Shown one piece after another: positions 39,001-49,736 of a stretch of DNA of 64,000 nucleotides. Position numbers and translations under genes: made by a program. Under the pieces are notes generated by a model that worked only from the letters and a program-made list of their open reading frames with translations, made no database searches and was not told the DNA's origin. The stretch's first letter is position 1, and each line of letters begins with the position of its first letter. Origin of the DNA: Campylorhamphus procurvoides. Lineage: Eukaryota; Chordata; Aves; Passeriformes; Dendrocolaptidae. Location: positions 2,250,778 through 2,314,777 of the forward strand of contig WBMV01001018.1 in assembly GCA_013396655.1 (NCBI GenBank), read 5' to 3'.

Positions 39001-39513
39001 GGAGCACTGCAGGGGACAGAGTGGAATGTGTCATCTCCTGGAATGAAAAACAGCCTTGAGAATCACAGATCATCAATTTGCACCAGTTTTAGGTAACACA
39101 GCAGGAATTGCAATATTCAAAAAGCAGATCAGTTAAGTAGCACAGGGATGGAAACCACACACACAGGATTGTAACTGATTTTTAATTCTGACCTGCAGCT
39201 ACTAGATTATTCTGCTTTATGATGCACTTTGTGTAAGGCTGCATTATGGATCAGATTGCTGCATAAGGTACTGCAGAAATATGTGAGCCCTAGATCGTCC
39301 CACATGCAATTTCATCATGCCTGCAAAATTTCCTTCAGTTCTGCATATTCATCAATTGCCTGAGTTTTCATGGTCTTAAGTTCTGCAGTGTTTCATTAGT
39401 TTCCAACCCAGACACAAACATAATGATTTTTCCAGCCAGAGACAAATAGATTGGATCAAGAGTAATCCTACTGAGCCCTGAGGTTCAATGCAGTGATCAC
39501 AGAGGGTCTCCCT
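36071..39513. other. Non-coding DNA with G+C-richer patches
   Basis: No gene is recognised. G+C-richer DNA at about 36950-37800 and 38560-38800 gives overlapping frames of 80-174 codons on both strands. The largest (174 codons, plus strand, 38466-38990) starts with ATG but shows no domain, signal peptide or family resemblance. CpG is sparse, so these are not CpG islands. Confidence 0.55.
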
Positions 39514-39656
39514 GCTATAGACCAGTGACCCTTTTGAACATTACCCACATATAATTAATGTAAGCATGTCTTAATAAACCATATGCTCACTCAGCTGTTC
39601 TTTGCTGTATTAATAACAAGGCTCTCCCCTAAGGGACTCCAAAATTAATGTATATT
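39514..39656 (+). repeat. Duplicated A+T-rich element, copy B
   Basis: This is the partner of 35932-36070, 3.58 kb downstream in the same orientation. It shares GCTATAGAC (39514), AAACCATATGCT (39576), CTGTTC, TATTAATAACAA (39608), CTCCCCT and an ATTAAT word 25 nt past the core, exactly as in copy A. The mismatches are spread through the spacers rather than grouped, which looks like old divergence with selected or slowly changing words. It is non-coding. Confidence 0.7.
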
Positions 39657-39820
39657 AGACATATGTATCCTAATAACCAGAAGGTAACACAGTTGTACTT
39701 GTCTTACTTTAGATAAGTATTTAATACAGCATTATTTTAATGACTTTAACAAAACATATGCGCCTGTCGGCTCAAAAATGCAGTTTATGAGATTGAAGAT
39801 GAGCTGCATATTGGGATAAC

Positions 39821-39895
39821 AAACCTCACAAATGCCATCCTTTCCCATTATATATTAATAACAAATGGGATTGATGATAATATGCATTAATACTC
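39821..39895 (+). repeat. Probable third, diverged copy of the element
   Basis: TATTAATAACAA at 39853-39864 is identical to the core of copies A and B. AAACC again begins exactly 32 nt before it (39821). A 14-nt word at 39832 matches copy A (35999) at 11 positions. An ATTAAT lies 22 nt after the core, against 25 in the other copies. It starts about 165 bp after the end of copy B. The similarity is too weak alone to prove common origin, but the conserved spacing is hard to dismiss. Confidence 0.45.
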
Positions 39896-40359
39896 TTTTT
39901 AAAAAAAAGGGAAAGTGACTAAAAGGCAAAGTGCAACATAACAAAACCTCTGAATAGATCATATCATTTCAGGTCTCATTTGCTGTTGCTCACTACCGTA
40001 TGACACAGACTATAACAGAGTATTGCTCTTCACAGTACTAAAGTAGGCAAACCTATTTAAATAAAATAATCACTGTTATCTCACACAAAGGTTCAGCTGA
40101 CTGGAGTGATTTGAAATTTCCAACCACATTTTTTTCCTATCTGTTCTATCACAAGCAATTTATTTTATAATATCCTATCTCCCCCACACTTCTAAAAGAA
40201 AAAGTGGCAAAATAAAATTCTGATCAAAATCCAAGAGTGAGAGAAGACATCTCTGAGTGGAAAAATAGACAAATATTAACTGGAGTAAAAATTTCTGCCT
40301 GTGTCTCTCATTTTCCAAAGGAAAAAGAAAGCCTGATTACTGATTTTTTTCTCTTCTAG

Positions 40360-40527
40360 GGTGGTTCTCATAGAAAGCTTTGATGGAGAGCAGTCTGATC
40401 ATGGTGTGATTTATTAAAAGCTGAACATGTCTTTGTGAAATGGCAAAGAGGCCTGATGGACTCCTAGGAGGGCCACAAAGATCCTCAGAGGGTTGGAAAC
40501 CTCTCCTACGAAGACAGGCTGAGACAG
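40360..40527 (+). other. Candidate exon running into CR1, unproven
   Basis: A strong acceptor (TTTTTTTCTCTTCTAG, with ATTACTGAT as a possible branch region) ends at 40359. A strong donor, ACAG|GTGAGG, follows at 40527/40528, inside the CR1 copy. The 168-nt segment has stops in all three frames, so any transcript would be non-coding here. Exonised transposon pieces are common in vertebrate long non-coding RNAs, but no transcript evidence is available. Confidence 0.2.
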
Positions 40528-40812
40528 GTGAGGTTGTTCAGGCTGGAGAAGAGAAGGCTCTGAGGAGAGAGAGCTCAGAGCCCCTTCCAGTGCCTAAAGG
40601 TGCTCCAAGAGAGCAGGAGGGACATTTTGGACAAGGGCCTGGAGCGATAGGACAAGGGGGAATGGCTTCCCACAGAGAGGGTGGGTTTCATTAGCTATTG
40701 GGAAGAAATTCTTTCATGTGAGGGTGCTGAGGCACTTGAGCTTGAACAGAAAAGTCGTGGATGCCCCACCCCTGGAAGTGTTCGAGGCCAGGTTGGATGG
40801 GGATCTGAGGGT
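40440..40812 (+). mobile_element. CR1 retrotransposon fragment, youngest in window
   Basis: The sense strand of CR1 is easily followed: GGAGGGCCACAAAGATCCTC, GAAGACAGGCTGAGA, TTCAGGCTGGAGAAGAGAAG, CCCCTTCCAGTGCCTAAAGG, GGGAAGAAATTCTTTC, GTGAGGGTGCTGAGGCACT, and CCTGGAAGTGTTCGAGGCC. The wording is close to what I remember of passerine CR1 and suggests a songbird. The match stops at about 40812 in GGTTGGATGGGGAT. The expected last 100 or so bases, with the terminal short repeats, are missing, although CR1 normally keeps its 3' end. No functional reverse transcriptase or endonuclease frame is present; this part is the 3' region only. Confidence 0.92.
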
Positions 40813-43347
40813 TTTGTTGTGGCTTTTTAGTGTTTGGCTTGGTGCGGGTTTTGGTAGAGGAGATTAAAAAAGAAATAGAAATGGTGAGGAAACCAAGGGA
40901 AGCACTCCTCAGTGTCAGGTCTTTTTGTTCCTGGCCAAAAGAATGGAAAAAAGTTACTTGCCTTTTTATTTGTAAAACTGTGTTACCAATTGCTAACTGC
41001 ACACCTTGTCCTTCCTTCAACAGAGATCTTCTCTGTGGCCATGAGAAGCTCTGTATCTTGTATATAACACACTGGAGTGAATTATTAACAACTTTTTCTT
41101 ACACACTTTTCAATGAGTGTCTTCTCTCCCCTCCCATGTGCACTTTTGCCCTGTGCCACTTTTAAGTACAGATAGAAGAGCAATTCTTTCTTTTTTTTTT
41201 TTCTTTTTTTTTGGGGGTGAGAGGGGTTGGCCAGGAGGGGCTGTGCTGCTGTGTATGATGACCACAGGTGTCAAAATAATAACACTTGTGCTGGATGAAG
41301 CTGACAATTATGATTCTACCCCTTCTATAGCTCCGCATAATCTGCTACAGCTCACAGCAGAGCTCGAGTTCCAGCTCGTTTCCTGAGCAGATGTGATCCC
41401 CACCTCTCAAGATCCACTGATAGTTAACAATACACTTGTCATTTTGAGTCGGATAAAAAGCAGCTGTTCCTTAAGCTTTCGTTTCAAAAAATTCGTACTG
41501 TTCTGCAACAAATGGTAATTAACTGCTAAAAGGGGAATATTGAGAGCAGTTCTCCAGATAAAATGCTTTTGTTTATCATTAATTTATAACAATGCGTCAC
41601 AAACTTGAGGAGTAGATGCAAGAGTCACAGAATAATGAAGCCTGGAATATTTTGATCAAAACAACTACAGCAGGTTAAACATCTCCACTGGGCTAGGTTG
41701 GCTGAATTGAAATGTCTGGTCTCAATTGCTTGTTGCCGTGTTGTGCTTTCACCAGCTGACATGAGGAAACTTCTTTTCCTGACAAAAGACAAAACATTTC
41801 TGCCAGCTGAGGTGACATTGTGTTCATTCAATAATGATACAAGGCCCTGAGGTTCTTCAGCAAGAAAGATAACAAAGAGAATCCTCATTAACTAACTGCA
41901 GAAGAATGAAGGTCAACCCACAGAGAGAATTTCATGCTTCCATGTCACTTAGAACATTTGTTCTTCATTAATTCTTTAAACCCAAGCTGGGATATCATCT
42001 AGCAGCATTTTAATGTCCTGTACTCCATCAGAAACAACTTGTAGGATGTGGCTTTCTTTGCACTATGCTTAAGAGGCTTTATTTATAAGCACTTGACTTC
42101 ACATCATTGGGCAATAATAACGTTTTAGGATTGTTCCAGGATGGGATGTAATACAGGCAATAACGTTTGGGGTATTTCAAGATGAAATAAATGAGGACTG
42201 ACATAATATAGTCCAAAAAGTTTGCTATATGGGCACATGAAAATACCACCACTATTTTTCATGTTTGTGCAATACTTTGTTATTGTGGTATTTTTAAGAT
42301 CTTTCTGGTGAATCAAAACATCTTATTTTTGAAAGAATATGCTCCTCACCGACTACTACAATTATATGCAAGATACTGTATTTTCAAATATGCATTAGTA
42401 AATATTACCAGCAATAGCACAAATATTTTTATAGAAATAAATATAATAATATATAAATATTTATTATTGTTTCTTATGATAATCACAGCATTTCAAACAG
42501 AGTCTAGTAATAGTTAATGTTACAATAGGAAAGCAGAGAAATAAAATTTTTAAATGCCAACACACTCAGGCACCTGAAACAAAACAGCCTCAGACTGAAT
42601 TCCGCTCTGGTGTTGCACTCCAAAGGGACAGTGAAGCAGTGTCTGAGTGCTGGATCACACAGCAGGCTGCAGCCCTGAGTGGGCTTATCTAGCTGGCTTT
42701 GCAACTCTTCCCATCCAGCCTTGTCCACTCCCAAGCCCTCGGTTCAATGCCCGTGTTTCTGCTGGCAATGCTGCCAACACGACGTTCTCTCTACACGGCT
42801 GCCCACCTGTAGAGTGCTGCTGTCTGCTCCTCACACAGCCCAGCACACAACTGCTCTTCTCTCTCACATCTCCTCTTCATTAGGAAGGCAGCAAATTATA
42901 AGTTACCCTCTCTCTTCCAAAACTTGTCTGACTGGCGTGCGAGCAGAGCCCCGAGCCAGCCTGGCTCACCTGCCAAGGCTTGCAGGGAACCCGAGCAGAG
43001 CCCCGTGCGTTGCCTGCCCTGCACCCCACGTGCTGCAGCAGCTCCGGCCCAGCCCTGTGCTCTGCTGCTGCCCATGTTCTCCATGGCTCCTTCCACCTGC
43101 CATTCCACATTCAGTGCCCACAGGGCCCCCTGCACCCCATGGCACAGGGGGAGCTGCCATGCCATCCTGCTGGGCTGGGCTGGCCTAAGGAAATCAAGCC
43201 CCAAAAATGGGAGGATAAAATTACCCCTACACTTAGGTGTGTGTCCATCTTAGCTGGCTTTTATACATTCCTCGAGTGTCTGTCATAATAGAACTGACTT
43301 ATACAAAAACCTCTCATGTATATACTGATTTGCAAAGAGAGAATTGC
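40813..43347. other. Non-coding DNA
   Basis: No gene is seen. A pyrimidine tract lies at 41187-41212, and a very A+T-rich patch with AATA/TATT words at 42419-42470. A small CpG-bearing, G+C-rich patch at about 42936-43180 contains two copies of CGAGCAGAGCCCCG (42940 and 42992). Frames of 100-169 codons in that patch run on both strands and look like composition artefacts. A phrase near 41623-41650 faintly recalls a CR1 tail on the minus strand. Confidence 0.5.
41191..41212 (+). repeat. T12-C-T9 tract
   Basis: Two T runs interrupted by one C, followed directly by five G. Low-complexity tract with likely length error. Confidence 0.85.
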
Positions 43348-43509
43348 GAAAAGGAAAGGAAAAGGAAAAGGAAAAGGAAAAGGAAAAGGAAAAGGAAAAG
43401 GAAAAGGAAAAGGAAAAGGAAAAGGAAAAGGAAAAGGAAAGAGAAAAGGAAAAGGGAAAGGAAAAGGAGAAGGAAAAGGAAAGGGAAAGGGAAAGGGAAA
43501 GGGAAAGGG
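43348..43509 (+). repeat. Hexanucleotide microsatellite (AAAAGG)n grading into (AAAGGG)n
   Basis: This is a 162-nt tract made only of A and G. The left two thirds is nearly pure GGAAAA repeated about fourteen times. The right part has single-base variants (GAGAAA, GGAGAA) and ends as repeated GGGAAA. Because the unit is a multiple of three, every forward frame is open and reads as Lys-Glu, Lys-Gly or Lys-Arg dipeptides, and the reverse frames read as Pro-Phe, Leu-Phe or Ser-Phe. These are not genes. A pure purine/pyrimidine tract of this length can form triplex (H-DNA) and is likely to be length-variable. Confidence 0.97.
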
Positions 43510-46500
43510 TGGCCATTCAGTCCCAGCTTTTTTCCTTTCTTGCAGTCTAATGTTGATCCATGAAATGGCCCTACAAGGCAGAGTTCCTTCCCTAGTAGGT
43601 AGATGAAGCACAGACACTTGTCTGCAGCACACATACAGAGGTTTGCTTAATTCCTTCTCTTGTCCTTGCATGGTTTAGAGCACAGGATTTGGTTCCCCCT
43701 CTTCTCTGCTGAACAATTATGAAGTAATGTCTGGTCTACTTTGCAAATGGTGCAATTTCCTCTTTCATTTTTATTCATTTATTTATTTTATAATGAAGAG
43801 AGAGCTCTCAGAGTGAATGAGCAATTAGGCAGCACCTTCCTCTGGGATCTCTCTGAAAGTAAGGACCAGGAGCACTCAAACACGATTCCAATCCACCTTT
43901 GCCGTCATCCAGGGGCAGAGTCAATTTGAAAAGCTCTGACACATCCAGAGGTCTCACAGCCACTCACATGAGTTAAGTATGTTAATGCTTGCCTAATCAA
44001 AGCAAAAGCTACAAAGTTCCTATCAAATATTCATGGTAATTACTAACAGATTATAAATGTGTGGGAGAAGATCACAGTCCATCCCCTAAAGTTTACCTAA
44101 AAATAACACTTTCAAAAATTACCTGAATATCCTGATTTTTTGGTAACAAGGTTGCTGAACTGAACTGTGAAAATGCCAGATTTTAATGTGCCTCGGACCA
44201 GTTTTCCACCAATGTCAGGTGAAATGGATGGGTTTGGATCACTTGATCAGAATTTAAGGGAAAGCAAGAAAAGTGAGAGGTTTTGTATTTATTTTTTTTT
44301 AGGGATACTGAAACATCACATTATAAAAGCAAGTTAAAAGATACAAAATAATACTCATTCAGTTTCGGGAAGGTATACAGGTTAACTCTGAACCAATAAT
44401 TTTCTGAATTCTATCCTATTATTGCACACCCACTGCAAAACATAAACCCTTCAGTACTGGAAAATCACTCCTTTTCTCCTCTGATAAAAATGTTAGTGGA
44501 AATAACATTCTTTTGTTATTTTCTTAGATAATAATTGATATCAACTAAGTAACACATAATCCAAAAAGTCTTAAAATATCACAGCATTTAATGTTACATT
44601 GCTGGATGGGAGTGTGCACTTCATGGAGGTTACATATTACATTAAGAAAAGTGAATATTTATTTAATATACTAAGTCAAGTTCTCAATTATTTTCCCCTT
44701 TGGATAAAACTACACACAGAAGGTTTGAAATACTGCCATCCAAATCTGCCACAAATTCCTGTGAGTGGCTGAAGAAGATGTAAGATAGTAGAGTATCAAT
44801 TCTATTTCACATACATTTAAATACACTGGAGGAATAAATTTAAAGCTTTAGAAAATCCTAATCAACATAAGACTTTTTATACAAGTACTCCTATCATGTG
44901 TTATTGGGAAAACAGATTTTTTTCTCCTCCATCAATCTAAGTCTATTTATTTAGAAATTACCAGGTTATTAGAACTGCTATCTTGTCTCTTGCATTTAAT
45001 TTTCAATCTGCATTACATTTAGATATCCTAGTGACGGAGAAAGAGGAGGATGGTTCCATTTCTGTAGCTTCCAGTTCTGCAAAATGAATCTCAGTGTGAA
45101 AAATTAAGATTAATGGGCCTCATAATCATTTTGTTCTGCTAAAGCCAATTTGAATAAAAGGGAAAAAGAGTTCAGATATGAAAAACATCTTTGATAGCTT
45201 GGGATAAAAATAAACGTTGTACATAATTCTGAGCTCAGGCACAAATTGCCATTTCCTTTTCACCCCTGCCTGTGTGTAGCACCATTCCCCATGCAGAGTG
45301 GATTTCAGCACCTTCTCATTCCAACTGTTTGCTTTGGGATGGGCTGGAGATGGTCCAGGGGAACATGAAGGGTGGAGGAGCTCACTGCCACTCTGGGCGT
45401 GTCATTTTGAGGATTCCATGTACTTGCTGCTCTTTCAACAGCAACTTGACCTTCTTCCTTTAACTCAAGGGCAGACTGGCTCAGCTCTAGAGAGTGGTAG
45501 CAATTCTGACCCCCAGTTACCTGGACCTCTTGTGGTTGCTTTGTAGCTCTTTCAGGTACCACATGCCAAGAGTTTTGCTTTTGGATCTGCCTAAGGATCT
45601 AAAGGTCCTGTGGAGCTGATGCAGGGAGAGCTGAGAGTTCCCTGCATTGGAGAAGGAACTGATGAGACGAGTGGTGAGAGCTCCGCCATCCCCATCATCT
45701 GTCAGCCATGAAACTGCTGGCAAAGATACTGGGCACAGATTTGGACATTTCCTTTCTTCTGAGATAAAAACCACTCTATTGTATCACACAGAAGTGACAC
45801 GTGATCAAATGTAACCCAAATTCAAACTGCTACAAAACTGTGTATAATGTTTAATGTATAATCCTTTCTGATTTTAAACTGATAAAACCAAACCAAATGA
45901 GTTAAGCTAAAGAGTATTTCATTTCTCATTGGCTGAAAATTACTGCACTAGGATTTTGGTCTTTTACACTGTGAAGTTTCTTTATGCCTGGTCTTGTTTT
46001 GTGGGAGAACAGGCACATTTTAAATTCTTCAGTCCAGGAGAGAGGAGAGAGCAGGTGACACACAACAAAGCATTTCCTACCCATTCAGCTCCTTGCAGGC
46101 TCTGCAGAGCAGTGCCCTTCAATCAGCAGTGATAGCAAAGCCTGTGCACAGCTCTGACCAAGGCCAGCATTGCCCAGGGGTGCTGCTTGCCCTGCTACAA
46201 AGTCCCTGGATTTCACCCAGCACATGCTGCTCTGTTTTTAACTTTGCCACTGTACCTGCTGCCCCGCTGCCCTGGCACCTTGGCCCGTGCCCTGCTAACC
46301 ACCCAGGGGGTGCAGCACATCGCAGAGGGATGTGGTATCAGAGGACAGTAGGGAGGAGACCCTGCAGGATCACCTCTTCCCTGGAATATGTGAAATCCCT
46401 CTCTCCCTTCTAGCAAAACACTACTCAGCTGCAGCTCAGGCTTTCATTTGCCTTGCACTCGTGGTGCTCTCCACGTGTCTCAGGGCTGTGCCACACGGGG

Positions 46501-48443
46501 GGCTGTTCCTGCTGCACCATCTGGGCAGCAAACACACACCTGAGCTCCAGGGAAAGGCTGCAGGAGTGCTCAGCAACTTCCAACTCAGTGTTCCTATTGA
46601 GATATTCCATGTGATCTCACTGCTGGCCCAGTGTTAGATATTGCTAATTATTGGGCAGTAACAGTAAATGCTAAAAGAGTCTCTTTGTGAGTAAGATTGG
46701 CCTTGTGAACACGTATGACCTGAAACCCTACCTTGGAGAGGACAAGGAGGACTTTGGCACTCACATAATGAGACCCCAAATTAACCTGTCATGTTCTTAT
46801 ATAGATGGTGTATTGAATTTATTTATTTTCGTGGTACTCTGATCTTGGAGTGCAAATACACTTCAAAGTGGAGAAATAGCCTTGTAATACTCTGCAAGGG
46901 ATTTTTTAATATCATACACAGATGAGGAAGATACTCAGAATAACAGGAAAACCAAAGCACTGAATGTAGAACCGATGGAGTGTCCTTCACAGAACTTAAT
47001 AGTTAAGCAAAATATCAAAGCATTTTCTCTTTGACAAACACACTCTGTTACGTAAATAAAAAGTAAAAGCAGGTCTGCCTGAAACATTGCCCAATTAAGT
47101 ATAATTTACTTAATTAGTGTCAGGAGATACCCTGGACGTCTCATTCTATGTCATTTTCTTGCAATTTTCTATATCTATACTCCTGTTAAATCCCTTTAAA
47201 GCTGAAGATTCTATTTATTTCTTCTAGAGATAGTAATTAGAATTCTGTTCTCTCATTTTTCAAGATAAATAAATTTCTTCCATTCTTATTTCAAAACAAA
47301 AGGCACCTGTTTCTCACCACCCTTCCAGTACCACACAGACAGGTTGGATCCCGTTCACACAAGAAGTGAATAATTATTTTAGGAAATAATCGAAGTGTTC
47401 TTTTGTTATCACACACAGAGTGCTCTGCCCACTGAGAAGCTCGAGACTAAGAAAAGACGACAAACATGATTTCTTTCTGACCCTCTCATGATCAAACAGC
47501 CATGACTGGAGGCTATTTGAGCTGCAGAGCCTCTGGGACACAAACACCCCCGAGGGAGGGAAGGAGGCACTGGCATGACCACCTTGTTGTGATGACAATG
47601 TTTAGTTTCACTAAGATCTTCTACTCAGATTGCAAAGCTGATAGAAACTGGGAATTTCAAACTCACCATGAAAATAGACTGCCTGGTCTACACTAAATTT
47701 AAACAACAAATGGAAAAATAGTTAGGAAAATCAAATGTGGGCCCCTGATAGGTTCCAATCAATATGTAGCCATTAAAAAAGCTGTAACACAATTATTCTT
47801 GAGCATGACACCAAAATATGCTCTGACTTAATCAGGAGCTCACAGGTTTTCCTCTCTTCTTTCCTGAGAACATTCATTCAGATGATTTCCACTCTGAGGA
47901 TTTCACTCTGTTTTCCATTGCCATCAGAGTTGACATAAACTCAATCTACCTCCTACCTACAAGGAACTAATTACTGCTCTCAATTAGGCCCATAAACAGT
48001 GTTTTTGCATTAACCAGGGGTCATTAAATACCAAGGGAAAACACTTTCTTCTCCAGATGGTTGGAGGGTTGTCTCTATGCAACATGTTCAGCATTTGTTC
48101 ACCTGTGAGGAAGACTTTCAATTAACATGTTTTAGCTTAAAAAATACATAGAACTTATTAGAGATGCAGCTGTTGGCAGCTGTAGGCACTGTTACTGATT
48201 CATGCACCACATCAATTCATTTACTTAAGGAAAACTCAGTGTAGCTCCATGGGTTTCATCACTTTGTCTTCTATGCGTTTTCAGAAAAATCTGGTATGAT
48301 TTTACAAAAGCAAATATATACTTACAGTATCAATTTTGCCTCCTTTAGAGGGATGGGGCTGAATACCCAGCATGAATCCCTTGAAAGCCACTGGTAATTA
48401 GTAAAAACCCTTTGCACAGCATGAGAAAGAATTTTTATTTTAA
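43510..48443. other. Non-coding unique DNA
   Basis: About 4.9 kb without a supportable gene. The sequence is mostly A+T-rich, with G+C-richer stretches near 45270-45740 and 46090-46600 that account for the longer chance frames (up to 106 codons). I see no tandem repeat or transposon end here. Confidence 0.55.
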
Positions 48444-49220
48444 AAAATACTAACATTTCTGTGCTTGCAGTTGGAAATTCTATGGTATCTGCTATGCACC
48501 CAAGATCTATTTCTTGGCTGGGAGTTCTGTGAAGATCATGTCACTGACATCTGGTCTTTTCCTCTAGAAGGATATAAAGGATATACAGTGGAAAGCAGTG
48601 CTACTATTAAAGAGAAGCAGGGAGTTTCCTCCTGCTGGGCAATCTGGTCAGGTACCTTAGTCCACAGTGTTATGTCTGATCTGAATGAATTGCTGCAAAG
48701 ATGGGGGAAAACAAGCCTCCTGCAGCAGAGTAATCTGAGCTCTGTGTGTGGGAACACAGGGAATCATCATCCAAATATCTGTGAGACTATAAATACACAA
48801 AAATATAAAGAGGACACAGTTCCTTCCATTCGCTCTGGTGTATTCCTTCAAGGTGAGAGTTGCCAAGACAGTCACTTCATTATTTTCCGGTGTGTACATC
48901 ACCTGCTTGGCAGTGAGTGCCTTCAGGTGCTGAAGAAGAGATGGATGATGAATAAACTAACTCCTGTTTTCATGGGAAGCATCATTAAGAGAGTGCGAGA
49001 GAAAAATAATGGGTATTTAATGCAAAATGTGCTGAAAGTGGACAGAGAACTCAGAAATCCCCCAGAGCATCATGTGAGGCAGAAACTCAGGGACTCTCAG
49101 AGCAGGCTGCAGGAGAAACCTCTTTCTGGGCTGGGTGCTTGGAGATCTGGTTCCTGCCCTGGGCTTTTAGCTATTTTACTTAGCTCTAATTATCAGAAAA
49201 CTCTGAAATATATGTTTTGA
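48444..49220 (+). other. Longest open reading frame; candidate exon, function unknown
   Basis: One plus-strand frame is open from the stop at 48441 to TGA at 49218-49220, about 258 codons and the longest in the window. A spliced start is plausible. TACTAAC, the perfect branch-point word, lies at 48448-48454, and a TTTCTGTGCTTGCAG acceptor ends at 48470, so an exon could begin at 48471. The first in-frame ATG is at 48672 and would give 182 residues beginning MSDLNELLQRWGKTS. A strong donor, TTCAAG|GTGAGAG, lies at 48852/48853, which would make a 382-nt internal exon. The predicted protein has many Trp and Cys, a basic C-terminal half, no signal peptide and no domain I know. By rough calculation a frame this long is expected about 0.05 times in 64 kb of random sequence, so it is unusual but not compelling. 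It may be part of a long non-coding RNA or a decayed exon. Confidence 0.3.
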
Positions 49221-49690
49221 GTATTCCCAGATATAATTACTAATACAAGACAGTTGTGATTACCAAAATTGCTGGACAAAAATGTTCAAATAAAATAACT
49301 GTTTGGCAAAAAGGCATATGATGCTTCAGAAATTGATTGGATTTTGCTGGATTGGGAGGGTGAACCATGAAATTTTCTTTAAAAAATACTTTTTTTATAT
49401 GTAAGAGACTTGAAAATTTTGGTTGTTCTTATTTTTTTTTTTCAAATCTAAGCGTCAGTTTTAATGTAAATATTTGCTATATCACTTGATGGTTTGTAAT
49501 TTTTTAGAAAGGAATTATTAAAAGAAAATAAGCCAATAAATTCCAGGATTTTGGATCAATCTCAATGTTCTGTTAAACCCTTTCAAAATTATTTGGTGGA
49601 AGAGACAAGCCAAGAAATCTTTTATTTACCTGACTGTAATCGAGATTTTTTTTGCAATCATAATCGCTCACATATTTTCTCTTTTTTCAG
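49221..49690. other. A+T-rich non-coding DNA
   Basis: The stretch is strongly A+T-rich with several T runs (for example 49432-49442). A possible polyadenylation word, AATAAA, is at 49290-49295, which could end a transcript containing the 48.5-kb frame. It also contains the pyrimidine tract leading to the acceptor at 49690. Confidence 0.4.
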
Positions 49691-49736
49691 AAAGCCCATG
49701 AAGAAAAATTAGATTAGTTCATGAGTAAACAGCAAG
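49691..49736 (+). other. Candidate 46-nt exon, unproven
   Basis: TATTTTCTCTTTTTTCAG ends at 49690, a very good acceptor, and GCAAG|GTAACA at 49736/49737 is a good donor. All three frames contain stops, so it cannot extend a protein. If joined to the donor at 48852, the frame there would close within three to four residues. It lies downstream on the same strand as the long open frame, which makes a multi-exon plus-strand RNA conceivable. A further acceptor-like site, TTTTTACCCCCTTAG, ends at 49935. Confidence 0.2.

Noticed and set aside
41623..41660. Possible CR1 3' tail on the minus strand (GAGTCACAGAATAATGAAGC)
   Set aside because: The opening fits, but the following bases do not continue the element, so the match is too short.
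43237..43671. Overlapping open frames of 68-136 codons reading as Lys-Arg, Lys-Glu, Lys-Gly or Phe-Pro repeats on both strands
   Set aside because: They are a direct result of the hexanucleotide array; a repeat unit divisible by three with no stop stays open in every frame.
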